Source of the DNA: Lactonifactor sp050944855
GTDB taxonomy: Bacteria; Bacillota; Clostridia; Lachnospirales; Lachnospiraceae
Reading direction: 5' to 3'
NCBI GenBank assembly: GCA_050944855.1
Contig: JBMNRU010000020.1
Location: 1-58,611, forward strand
Length of the DNA stretch: 58,611 nt
This document shows, piece by piece, positions 27,840-35,727 of this stretch (the first letter of the stretch is position 1; the number at the start of each line of letters is the position of its first letter). A model generated the notes under the pieces. The model made no database searches. It saw only the letters and a list, made by a program, of their open reading frames with translations, and had not been told where the DNA came from. The translations under genes and the position numbers were made by a program.

Positions 27840-28445
27840 TTAAACCATAATCTGTTCTTTTATTTTCTCATATATTTTCTCGCTGATACCGTCTACCTGT
27901 TGTATTTCTTCAATACTGGCAAACTGGCCATGTTCCTCTCTATAGGCAACAATGGCGGCGGCCTTAACCTGACCGATCCCCGTTAATGTCTGTAATTCCT
28001 GCAGGGACGCCCGATTCAGATTGATCTTACCCGGCTCCGCTGTCACAGCAGAAAAGTTCTGCCCATTTCCTGCTGTCTCCCCTTTGGCGGGCACTGTAAT
28101 CTGCATACCGTCTGTCAAAAGCTGCGCCTGGTTAACATAATACTCATCTGCTTCTTCTGTCAGCCCTCCTGCTGCTGCAATGGCTTCATATACCCTGCTT
28201 CCTTCTGCCAAAGTATAGACCCCGCTGCTATGCACGGCGCCGCATACATAAACACAAAGTACGTGTTCTGTCTGACTTTGCAGTTCCTCACCCTGCCTTG
28301 CGTCCGTTTCTTCCTCTGCTTCCTCCTGGCTTGTCTCTGTATGGGAAGTATTTACCAATACAGGCGCCTCCTTTTGGCATCCGCATAGAAACAGCACATT
28401 CCAAAATATCAGCCCCAAATATAGAATTCTTTTTCTCTGTTTCAT
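27840..28445 (-). CDS. comEA: ComEA-like DNA-binding protein
   Basis: 201 aa. The N-terminal hydrophobic segment ends in LFLCGC, which could be a lipobox. An SLBB domain (VCGAVHSSGVYTLAEGSRVYEAI) is followed by a C-terminal helix-hairpin-helix pair (INLNRASLQELQTLTGIG and FASIEEIQQVDGIS). ComEA is the surface receptor that binds incoming double-stranded DNA and hands it to ComEC. ATG at 28445 is chosen as the first methionine that gives a signal sequence; the frame extends upstream through repeat copy C without a convincing ribosome site. First gene of a six-gene operon ending with holA. Confidence 0.88.
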   Translation of the reverse strand: MKQRKRILYLGLIFWNVLFLCGCQKEAPVLVNTSHTETSQEEAEEETDARQGEELQSQTEHVLCVYVCGAVHSSGVYTLAEGSRVYEAIAAAGGLTEEADEYYVNQAQLLTDGMQITVPAKGETAGNGQNFSAVTAEPGKINLNRASLQELQTLTGIGQVKAAAIVAYREEHGQFASIEEIQQVDGISEKIYEKIKEQIMV

Positions 28446-28506
28446 TTGTCTGCATATCTCCTTTACTGCATTTTGCTGTAAGGCCCCCGATATGCAATGC
28501 TTTCTT

Positions 28507-28533
28507 GTGCGAAGCACGTTTGCCCAAAGGCAT
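28507..28533 (+). repeat. Double-hairpin intergenic repeat, copy C
   Basis: Plus-strand core GTGCGAAGCAC, GTTT, GCCCAAAGGCAT. It has a perfect GTGC-GAA-GCAC hairpin followed by GCC-CAAA-GGC. Shares layout and sequence with copies A and B. It lies upstream of comEA. Confidence 0.55.
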
Positions 28534-28603
28534 AATTATGGTATACCCGTAAGTATACAACCTCATTTTATCGAATTTTGCTTCTGATTACAATAACAAT
28601 TTC

Positions 28604-29038
28604 TCAATTCTCCCACTTAAACAAAACAATCCCGGCAACAGCAATGGCCATCCCCAGCGCTTTTCTCCATGCAAAAGGCTGCTGTTCCACACCAAACAGC
28701 CCGAAAAGTTCAATCAAATAAGCAACTGCCAACTGGGAGATTACAATAAGCATGGCAGCCTTTGCCGGCCCCAGCACATTCATGCTCTGAATCACTGTGA
28801 CAGTAATAAACGCACCGATCACGCCGCCTAACAAAAAATATTTATGATCCACCTGTGCCAACGCAGTAATTTTATCCCGGCCCGTAAAAAGCCAGGCTGC
28901 CACACACACCAGAAATGCCGTCAGCTGCACCCAGCCGGTGGACACCCAAAGACTGGTCTGCTTAGTCACTTCTGTATTAAAAACACCCTGTACACTCATT
29001 AATGCACCTGAAATCAATGCAATCATAATTCCCCACAT
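28604..29038 (-). CDS. YdcZ-type DMT family membrane protein
   Basis: 144 aa with about five hydrophobic helices. The N-terminal IALISGALMSVQGVFNTEV and the internal GPAKAAMLIVISQLAVAYLIE segments are characteristic of the YdcZ (DUF606) half-size transporters. They are thought to work as dimers; the substrate is unknown. ATG at 29038 follows GGAGG by 10 nt. It stands alone, with no obvious operon partner. Confidence 0.8.
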   Translation of the reverse strand: MWGIMIALISGALMSVQGVFNTEVTKQTSLWVSTGWVQLTAFLVCVAAWLFTGRDKITALAQVDHKYFLLGGVIGAFITVTVIQSMNVLGPAKAAMLIVISQLAVAYLIELFGLFGVEQQPFAWRKALGMAIAVAGIVLFKWEN

Positions 29039-29240
29039 AATAAAACAACCTCCAGTAACTCTTTTCTGATTTTCCGGGGCGCCGCACACACGAAGAGCCT
29101 GTATGACGGTATCCCTGTGAAATAGTATTTCCTGGGAAAAGGAAATTATGAGTGTACCGCAAATGTCAGGATTCCAGCATACACAAATTATAAAATATTG
29201 CGAAAAATGAATCGTAATTTCTCGAAAATTTTATCTTTTT

Positions 29241-29280
29241 GGGTAAAACTACCCTTTTGTGTGGGGTTTTTCCACAAAAT
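29241..29280 (+). promoter_or_regulatory. Tandem hairpins upstream of the 54-aa gene
   Basis: GGGTA-AAAC-TACCC (29241-29254) is followed immediately by TGTGG-N7-CCACA (29260-29276), extended by T/A pairs with one bulge. They lie 47 bases before the AAGGAGG of the small gene. No T run follows, so regulation is more likely than termination. The rest of 29090-29240 shows nothing assignable. Confidence 0.4.
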
Positions 29281-29326
29281 CTCTGATAAAATATTCTAAA
29301 AAGAAACCTAAAAGGAGGTAAATAAT

Positions 29327-29491
29327 ATGCGTACAGTATTAAAAAGCAAACGTGTCAGCTACGGATTGGTAGAACTTATAGACGGAGGTACCTCATATGC
29401 AAGATATCGAATTGAGGTGAACGGAAATATCAAAGAAGTTTCCGATGACTTATCTTACCTGAGTCAGCTTTTTGAACGGAATTATTTCTAA
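29327..29491 (+). CDS. 54-aa conserved-looking small protein
   Basis: ATG at 29327 follows a perfect AAAGGAGGT site by 7 nt, and the frame closes with TAA at 29489-29491. The product starts MRTVLKSKRVSYGLVEL and contains an alternating polar/hydrophobic stretch (YARYRIEVNGNIKEV), so it is probably a small beta-rich domain. I do not recognise the family. The following gene starts 55 bases downstream on the same strand with an equally strong ribosome site. Strong translation signals and no competing frame make this a real gene. Confidence 0.75.
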   Translation: MRTVLKSKRVSYGLVELIDGGTSYARYRIEVNGNIKEVSDDLSYLSQLFERNYF

Positions 29492-29546
29492 AATATTTCC
29501 GGGATAACAAAATATATCCCCAAATGTTACAAGGAGGATTTTACAA

Positions 29547-30281
29547 ATGGGATTATTGGATGAAAAAATCAATGTAATTGCGATCAACTCAACAAAGATG
29601 GTCCACGCAATGGAGAATTATTTAGGAGACAGTCTTAGCTGCACTTTTGAAGAAGATCCGGAACAGCTCTACCGGTTACTTTTTCAACTGGCTCACCATC
29701 CCTGGTCCAGCAGACTTTTGCTGGCCAAAAGAGTTACCGAACATCATCCCGAGTTCATGGACACTTACCTGCATATGCAAAAGAATTACGATGAAGAAAA
29801 ACTACTCATGGATACCCTGGGAGATGAGTGTGACGAATTGACGAACTATTATTCATCATGCGATGATAATCTTGACTACTTAACCCTGATGACCTGCTAT
29901 GCCTGGGCATGCTATCTCTATAATGAAGATACAGCCGAGGTTCTCGATACTCTGCTCAATAGAATTGATGAAAGAACCGGAGAAGATTTCAGCGCAATAG
30001 CCAGCGTTCTTATGGGAGGTGTCCTTTGGAAGGCCAATTACAAAAACTTTCATACATTAGCTATGGAAGCTTATCGGAAAAATAAAGCAGAGGCAGAGGC
30101 AGAGGCTGCGGCTTCCGCAAAAATAAAAGCGGAAGAAGAAGCCCAGGCCAGAGCAAAAGCAGAAAGGGAACAACAGATCAGAAACTGGAAGCAGGCCGGT
30201 AAGTGTTCCTACTGCGGCGGAAATTTTAAAGGATTATTTAAAAAAGTATGCACTGCCTGCGGAAGAGAGAAGAACTATTAA
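29547..30281 (+). CDS. Helical protein with C-terminal zinc ribbon
   Basis: 244 aa, no signal peptide or membrane helix. Residues 1-170 look mostly alpha-helical and cysteine-containing, and residues 178-212 form an Ala/Glu/Lys coiled coil. The C-terminus is a zinc ribbon with C220xxC223 and C235xxC238. The AAGGAGG site is well placed. It probably forms an operon with the 54-aa gene. Zinc-ribbon tails often bind RNA, DNA or a protein partner, but no function can be assigned. Confidence 0.75.
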   Translation: MGLLDEKINVIAINSTKMVHAMENYLGDSLSCTFEEDPEQLYRLLFQLAHHPWSSRLLLAKRVTEHHPEFMDTYLHMQKNYDEEKLLMDTLGDECDELTNYYSSCDDNLDYLTLMTCYAWACYLYNEDTAEVLDTLLNRIDERTGEDFSAIASVLMGGVLWKANYKNFHTLAMEAYRKNKAEAEAEAAASAKIKAEEEAQARAKAEREQQIRNWKQAGKCSYCGGNFKGLFKKVCTACGREKNY

Positions 30282-30316
30282 ACCGTTCGTACACTTCATA
30301 TCGTATTAACGAGCAC

Positions 30317-30354
30317 AGGGGCTGTCGGGAATTAAAAAATTCCCGACAGCCCCT
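30317..30354. terminator. Long hairpin between converging genes
   Basis: A perfect 17-bp stem (30317-30333 with 30338-30354, starting AGGGGCTGTCGGG) and an AAAA loop. It has no T run on either side, so termination may be weak or Rho-assisted. Position between the zinc-ribbon gene and the flavodiiron gene supports a two-way terminator role. Confidence 0.6.
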
Positions 30355-30380
30355 TGTCAATCGTATTCTGCTCTGATCCA

Positions 30381-32171
30381 TCAGACAATCGGCTCGAAAT
30401 CCGCTGCACCATGTTTGCACAGCGGGCAGACAATATCTTCCGGCAGTACATCGCCTTCATATACATATCCGCACACTTTACATACAAAACCTTTTTTGCC
30501 CTCTGTCTCCGGTTTTGGTTTTACATTTTTCTGATAGTACGTATAAGTCATGGTATCCAAATTGGAAATCACTCTGGCCTCCGTTACCGTACAGATAAAC
30601 ATGCCGTGTGTATCCAGATCCACATACTGTTCCACTTTCAATGACATAAATGCATTGATATATCTGGACAAAAATACCAGACCATTATCCGCACGCAGCA
30701 AAGTCTCTCCGGCAAACTTGTCCACACTGCGTCCGCTTTGGAAACCAAAATTTTCAAACACACTAAACGGTGCATCGGTAGACAGACAGTTCAGATTCAT
30801 CATACCGGTCTGTTTGATCACGTGATGAGAATAATTTGCCTTATTAATGGTCACAGCAATGCGGTTTGGAGTACTGGTCACCTGAGAAACGGTATTCACG
30901 ATCAGTCCATTGTCTTTTTTCCCATCATTGGATGTCACCACATACAGGCCATAACCGATTTTAAACAGGGCCGACATATCTTCTTTATTGGCAGTGGTAT
31001 TCTGCTGTGCCAGATATTCTTTGCATAATTCATCTGCCATATCTTCCAGCTGCTGACTGCTTGTCTCATTCAGCGCTGATTTTACAGTAACGGTAGTATC
31101 TGTAAAAGTAAGTTTTTTGCTGCCTTCCAGCATCTGTCTCATGATTTTCGCTGCCAGAGGAGCCCAGGAACCATTTTCTATCAGACCAACCACGCGATTC
31201 TGGTAATTACGCTCTGTCAGGTGGTCAATAAATGTGTGCATAAACGGGAAAATTCCTGCATTATAAGTAGTCGTGGCCAGAACCAGCTTACCATAACGGA
31301 ACGCATCCTCTACTGCTTCTGCCATATCGCCTCTCGCCAGATCATGTACCACCACTTCCGGGCAGCCTTTGCTGCGAAGCTTTTCAGCCAGTAAATCTAC
31401 GGCCTTTTTCGTATTGCCGTAAACAGAAGTATACGCAATGACAACACCTTCTGTTTCTGCTTCATAGGAAGACCAGGTCTGGTACAGATTCAAATAATAT
31501 CCCAGATTTTCTGTTAATACAGGGCCGTGAAGCGGACAGATCTTCTGAATATCCAAACCTGCGGCTTTTTTCAATAAACGCTGTACCTGTGCGCCGTATT
31601 TGCCCACAATGCCGATATAATAACGGCGGGCTTCACACGCCCAGTCTTCTTCCACATCTAATGCACCAAATTTACCGAAACCGTCTGCGGAAAACAGAAC
31701 CTTATCACAGGTGTCATAAGTAACAAAAACTTCCGGCCAGTGAACCATGGGAGCCTCTACAAATGCCAGTGTATGCTTACCCAGGGAAAGGGTATCGCCT
31801 TCCTTTACTATAATGCGGCGATCTGCAAAATCAGTGCCAAAAAACTGCTGCATCATAGTAAATGCCTTATTGGAAGAAACAACGATCGCATCCTGATACA
31901 GATTCAAAAAATTTGCAATATTTGCAGAATGATCCGGTTCCATATGCTGCACAATGAGGTAATCCGGTTTACGCTGTCCTAACACCGCCTGAAGATTATC
32001 CAGCCATTCATGAGTAAAATTCGCATCTACCGTATCCATCACGGCAATCTTTTCATCCACGATTACATAAGAATTATAAGCCATGCCATTGGGCACATCG
32101 TACTGCCCCTCGAACAAGTCTACCTGATGGTCATTCACACCTACGTAACGAATATCATCGGTAATATACAT
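30381..32171 (-). CDS. Flavodiiron protein fused to flavin reductase and rubredoxin
   Basis: 596 aa in four parts. The metallo-beta-lactamase-like diiron domain carries all canonical ligands (H76, E78, D80, H81, H144, D163, H215). A flavodoxin domain (about 240-380; YTSVYGNTKKAVD) and a flavin-reductase-like FMN-binding domain (about 400-550; TVSQVTSTPNRIAVTINKANYSHH) follow. The C-terminal rubredoxin has CKVCGYVYEG and CPLCKHG. Such proteins reduce O2 or NO to protect anaerobes. Having both the flavin reductase and rubredoxin in one chain should shorten the electron route. ATG at 32171 follows GAGGAGG; an ATG 11 codons upstream has a poorer context. Single-gene unit with its own promoter. 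Confidence 0.92.
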   Translation of the reverse strand: MYITDDIRYVGVNDHQVDLFEGQYDVPNGMAYNSYVIVDEKIAVMDTVDANFTHEWLDNLQAVLGQRKPDYLIVQHMEPDHSANIANFLNLYQDAIVVSSNKAFTMMQQFFGTDFADRRIIVKEGDTLSLGKHTLAFVEAPMVHWPEVFVTYDTCDKVLFSADGFGKFGALDVEEDWACEARRYYIGIVGKYGAQVQRLLKKAAGLDIQKICPLHGPVLTENLGYYLNLYQTWSSYEAETEGVVIAYTSVYGNTKKAVDLLAEKLRSKGCPEVVVHDLARGDMAEAVEDAFRYGKLVLATTTYNAGIFPFMHTFIDHLTERNYQNRVVGLIENGSWAPLAAKIMRQMLEGSKKLTFTDTTVTVKSALNETSSQQLEDMADELCKEYLAQQNTTANKEDMSALFKIGYGLYVVTSNDGKKDNGLIVNTVSQVTSTPNRIAVTINKANYSHHVIKQTGMMNLNCLSTDAPFSVFENFGFQSGRSVDKFAGETLLRADNGLVFLSRYINAFMSLKVEQYVDLDTHGMFICTVTEARVISNLDTMTYTYYQKNVKPKPETEGKKGFVCKVCGYVYEGDVLPEDIVCPLCKHGAADFEPIV

Positions 32172-32231
32172 AACAAATTCCTCCTCAACGATTATTTTTT
32201 CCATTTTATCTCTTCTTCATTCTACGTTACT

Positions 32232-32260
32232 AATTTAACATACTTTCCGGCTCGTGTCAC
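32232..32260 (-). promoter_or_regulatory. Promoter of the flavodiiron gene
   Basis: Minus-strand GTGACA - 17 nt - TAAATT, about 60 bases before the start codon. Each hexamer has one mismatch to the sigma-A consensus. Confidence 0.55.
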
Positions 32261-32346
32261 GAATAATTCCTGTTCTTGTTTTACTTTTTCATAAATATCT
32301 GCAGGACATGCCGCCGGCATCTCCCTTCGGATGCCTGGAAACGGAG

Positions 32347-32387
32347 AAAAACCAGCCATGCCATCATTCCTGACATAACCGGCTTTT
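32347..32387 (-). terminator. Terminator of the argCJBD operon
   Basis: On the minus strand a 17-bp stem (with several G-U pairs) and a 7-nt loop ends in GGTTTTTCT. It begins 7 bases beyond the argD stop. A second small hairpin, GGCATC-N8-GATGCC at 32316-32335, lies just downstream. Confidence 0.75.
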
Positions 32388-32393
32388 CTGCTA

Positions 32394-33581
32394 TTATATG
32401 CTGGCTTCCAGCTTTTCTATCATTTCATCAATATGTTCTTCTGTGATTACCAACGGCGGTACCAGCCGCAGCACATTGCCGCCTGCGGAGATCACCAGCA
32501 GTCCCTTTTCCAGCGCTTTATTTACGATCTCGCCCACCGGACGTCCTTCTACTACAAGCCCCTGGATAAATCCTTTTCCGCGTCTTGCCGCAAAACAGTC
32601 ATATTTTTCTACTAATTCGTCCAGTTTTTTCTCCAGATAAGGCGCTGTTTTCTTCACATGCTCTACAATATTTTCTTTTTCATAGATATCAAACACAGCA
32701 GAAATCGCTGCACATGCCAACGGATTGCCTCCGTATGTGGTACCGTGATCGCCGGGAACCAGAGACGCCTGTGCCGTTTTTTCATTTAAAATAAATGCCC
32801 CTACCGGAACACCGCAGCCCAATGCCTTTGCCGATGTCAGTACATCCGGAAGAATTCCGTATTCCTGATAGGCAAAAAGATTTCCCGTTCTGCCCATACC
32901 GCACTGAATCTCATCCAGGATGAACAGGATATCCTTTTCGTCGCACAGCTGACGAATGCCTTTGATAAAACTTTCCTCGGCTAAATGAATACCGCCTTCC
33001 CCCTGTACTGTCTCCATGATAATTGCACATGTCTTTTCATTTACCAGTGCTTTGACGCCTTCCAAATCATTGAAATCCGCAAATTTAACTCCGCCGATCA
33101 TAGGTTTGAATGCTTCCTGGTAATGGGGATTACCGGTTACAGACAAGGCTCCCATACTTCTTCCATGAAAGGAATGATTCATGGCAATAATTTCATGATC
33201 ATTGGAGCCGTCCTTTGCATAGGCATATTTTCTCGCTACCTTGATCGCACCTTCAATGGCTTCTGTACCACTGTTGGTAAAGAACACTTTACTCATTCCG
33301 GTTGCTTTTACAATTTTTTCTGCCGCTTCGATGGAGGGCCGGTTATAATACAGATTGGAAGTGTGCATTAACAGATCAATCTGTGCTTTTAAAGCATCTG
33401 TATATTCTTTATTGCCATATCCCAGTGCCGATACGGCAATGCCGGATGCAAAATCCAGATACGCTTTCCCTTCTGTATCGTACAAATAAACGCCTTCACC
33501 CCGTTCCAGCACAACCGGAAAACGGTTATATACATGAAGAATATTTTCCTCTCCCTGCGCCATAAATTCTGTCATTTTCAT
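32394..33581 (-). CDS. argD: Acetylornithine aminotransferase
   Basis: 395 aa class III PLP aminotransferase. Landmarks are FANSGTEAIEGA-type FTNSGTEA, ILDEIQCGMGRTG, and the Schiff-base lysine in LTSAKALGCGVPVGAF. It converts N-acetylglutamate semialdehyde to N-acetylornithine. ATG at 33581 follows AGGTGAG and leaves a 17-base gap from argB; a longer frame would overlap argB. Last gene of argC-J-B-D. Confidence 0.94.
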   Translation of the reverse strand: MKMTEFMAQGEENILHVYNRFPVVLERGEGVYLYDTEGKAYLDFASGIAVSALGYGNKEYTDALKAQIDLLMHTSNLYYNRPSIEAAEKIVKATGMSKVFFTNSGTEAIEGAIKVARKYAYAKDGSNDHEIIAMNHSFHGRSMGALSVTGNPHYQEAFKPMIGGVKFADFNDLEGVKALVNEKTCAIIMETVQGEGGIHLAEESFIKGIRQLCDEKDILFILDEIQCGMGRTGNLFAYQEYGILPDVLTSAKALGCGVPVGAFILNEKTAQASLVPGDHGTTYGGNPLACAAISAVFDIYEKENIVEHVKKTAPYLEKKLDELVEKYDCFAARRGKGFIQGLVVEGRPVGEIVNKALEKGLLVISAGGNVLRLVPPLVITEEHIDEMIEKLEASI

Positions 33582-33598
33582 AAGGCTCACCTGCTTTC

Positions 33599-34468
33599 TT
33601 AATCTGTTGTGATCGCTGTTCCGATTCCATTGTCTGTGAAGAACTCCAGTAAAAGACAATGTTCAATTCTTCCGTCCAGAATATGTACTCTGGAAACTCC
33701 ATTTTTCACTGCATCAATACAGTTCTGCAGTTTCGGAAGCATACCGCCTCCCACATGGCCGGACTGCAAGAATTCTTCTGCTTCTGTAATTGTCATTCTG
33801 GAAATCAGAGAATCCGGATCCAGCTGATCCCGATATACTCCCTCGATATCCGTTAAAAATACCAGTTTTTCTGCCTGCATCGCTCTCGCAATGGCACAGG
33901 CCGCATCGTCTGCATTAATATTATAAACTTCGTAATTTTCATCCATACCGATCGGACAAATAACCGGCACAAAATCATTTTCCAGCAAGGTATCGATCAG
34001 CGTCGTATTTACTTCCGTTACTTCTCCTACATAACCAATATCCTTGCCGCCTGACAGTTTTTTCTCCACTTTCAGCATGCTGCCGTCCTTGCCGCTGACA
34101 CCTGCCGCCTGTACGCCCACGCTTTCCATATACTGCACCAGGCCTTTGTTTACTTTATTTAAAACCATCTCGGCAATTTCCATGGTTTTGGCATCGGTAA
34201 CACGCAGACCATTGACAAACTCCGGTGTCATGCCGGATACTTTTACCCATTTGCTGATTTCTTTTCCGCCGCCATGGACAATGATCGGTTTAAATCCTAC
34301 TAATTTCAGCAAAGCCACATCCTTGATCACGTTTTTCTTCAGTTCAGCGTCTGTCATGGCACTCCCGCCGTATTTTACAACAATTTTCTTCCCGTTGAAA
34401 TGCTGAATATACGGCAATGCCTCTATCAAAATCTGTGCTTTACGCAGCCACAGTTCCATATCCTCCAT
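33599..34468 (-). CDS. argB: N-acetylglutamate kinase
   Basis: 289 aa. The amino-acid-kinase core has VVKYGGSAM near residue 30, IIVHGGGKEIS, NINADDAACAIA and FLTDIEGVYRD. It phosphorylates N-acetylglutamate, the second step of arginine synthesis, and is often feedback-inhibited by arginine in organisms that recycle acetyl groups through ArgJ, as here. GGAGG lies 10 nt before the ATG; 15 bases separate it from argJ. Confidence 0.95.
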   Translation of the reverse strand: MEDMELWLRKAQILIEALPYIQHFNGKKIVVKYGGSAMTDAELKKNVIKDVALLKLVGFKPIIVHGGGKEISKWVKVSGMTPEFVNGLRVTDAKTMEIAEMVLNKVNKGLVQYMESVGVQAAGVSGKDGSMLKVEKKLSGGKDIGYVGEVTEVNTTLIDTLLENDFVPVICPIGMDENYEVYNINADDAACAIARAMQAEKLVFLTDIEGVYRDQLDPDSLISRMTITEAEEFLQSGHVGGGMLPKLQNCIDAVKNGVSRVHILDGRIEHCLLLEFFTDNGIGTAITTD

Positions 34469-34483
34469 TTTTATGTCTCCTCC

Positions 34484-35707
34484 TTAAGAACGATAATCTG
34501 CATTAATTCTCACATAATCATAGGTCAGGTCACAGCCCCATGCCGTAGCGGAAGCATCTCCCATTTTTACGTCGGCAATGGCAGTTACTGTCTTCTCCGA
34601 TAAGATCTTAGTAGCTTCTTCTTCACTGTAATCCAGGGCTACCCCATTTTCAATAATCTGAATCTTGCCTGCATCGCTGACAAAATACAGATCTACTTTT
34701 TCCGGATCAAAGGAAGCTCCGGAATATCCCATGGCACAGAGGATTCTTCCCCAGTTGGCATCATGACCGAAAATTGCTGCCTTCGTCAGATTAGAGGTGA
34801 TGATCGATTTGCTCAATGTCACTGCCTGTTCCTTGCTCTCAGCGCCGACAACCTGGACTTCAAACAGGGCACTTGCCCCTTCCCCGTCTGCCGCAATGCT
34901 TTTTGCAAGGGTAACATTCACATAATGCAGTGCTTCCACAAATTTATTATAATCTTCATTTTTCTCTTTGATTTCCGGATTGCATGCCAGACCGTTTGCC
35001 AGCAGCAGCACCGTATCATTGGTAGAGGTATCTCCGTCCACGGAAATCATATTGTAAGAATCCTGCACACTATCACTTAATGCTTCCTGTAATAACTCTT
35101 TGCTGATTTCCACATCTGTAGTCACAAAGCTTAACATGGTACACATATTGGGATGGATCATTCCGGCGCCCTTGCACATGCCGCCAACCGTTACTTTCTT
35201 CCCCTGAATTTCCACGACTGCGGCAGCCTCTTTCTTTCTGGTATCCGTGGTCAGGATACATTCTGCTGCCAGTGTTCCCGCCTTTTTGCTCGGTGACAAA
35301 TCCAAAGCCATAGCCTCTACGCCTTTTTCGATCAGATCAATCGGAAGCTGCTTTCCGATCACGCCGGTAGAAGCCACCAGAACCGAGTCCATGGGAATAT
35401 CCAGCGCTGCAGCTGCAGCTTCTGCCGTCTGCCGGCAATATCCAAATCCTTCTTCTCCGGTACATGCATTGGCAATACCGCTGTTGATCACTACAGCCTG
35501 AGCCGTGGGATGATGATATACGATATCCTGATCCCATTTGACACATGCAGCCTTTACCACGTTCGTCGTAAAGGTTCCGGCTGCTTTGCATGGCACTACG
35601 CTATACAACATGGCCATATCCTTCACATTCGCCTTTTTAATGCCCGCTGCCGTTCCTGCTGCCTGAAAACCCTGGGCTGCGGTAACGCCTCCGTCTATGA
35701 TTCTCAT
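34484..35707 (-). CDS. argJ: Glutamate N-acetyltransferase / acetylornithine transferase
   Basis: 407 aa. The Ntn-type self-cleavage site is GMIHPNMCTML: the catalytic Thr is retained, but the preceding residue is Cys instead of the usual Ala. ArgJ transfers acetyl from N-acetylornithine to glutamate, closing the acetyl cycle, and may also use acetyl-CoA if bifunctional. No argA or argE is present here. It is located between argC and argB as in other Firmicutes. Confidence 0.94.
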   Translation of the reverse strand: MRIIDGGVTAAQGFQAAGTAAGIKKANVKDMAMLYSVVPCKAAGTFTTNVVKAACVKWDQDIVYHHPTAQAVVINSGIANACTGEEGFGYCRQTAEAAAAALDIPMDSVLVASTGVIGKQLPIDLIEKGVEAMALDLSPSKKAGTLAAECILTTDTRKKEAAAVVEIQGKKVTVGGMCKGAGMIHPNMCTMLSFVTTDVEISKELLQEALSDSVQDSYNMISVDGDTSTNDTVLLLANGLACNPEIKEKNEDYNKFVEALHYVNVTLAKSIAADGEGASALFEVQVVGAESKEQAVTLSKSIITSNLTKAAIFGHDANWGRILCAMGYSGASFDPEKVDLYFVSDAGKIQIIENGVALDYSEEEATKILSEKTVTAIADVKMGDASATAWGCDLTYDYVRINADYRS

Positions 35708-35727
35708 AACTTATCCTCCTCACTGCC

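Noticed and set aside
30317..30354. Transposon end suggested by the perfect 17-bp palindrome
   Set aside because: It is a short single hairpin between converging genes with no transposase or target duplication, so a termination role is simpler.
32316..32335. A fourth copy of the double-hairpin repeat near argD
   Set aside because: GGCATC-N8-GATGCC resembles the hairpin style but does not share the conserved core sequence.
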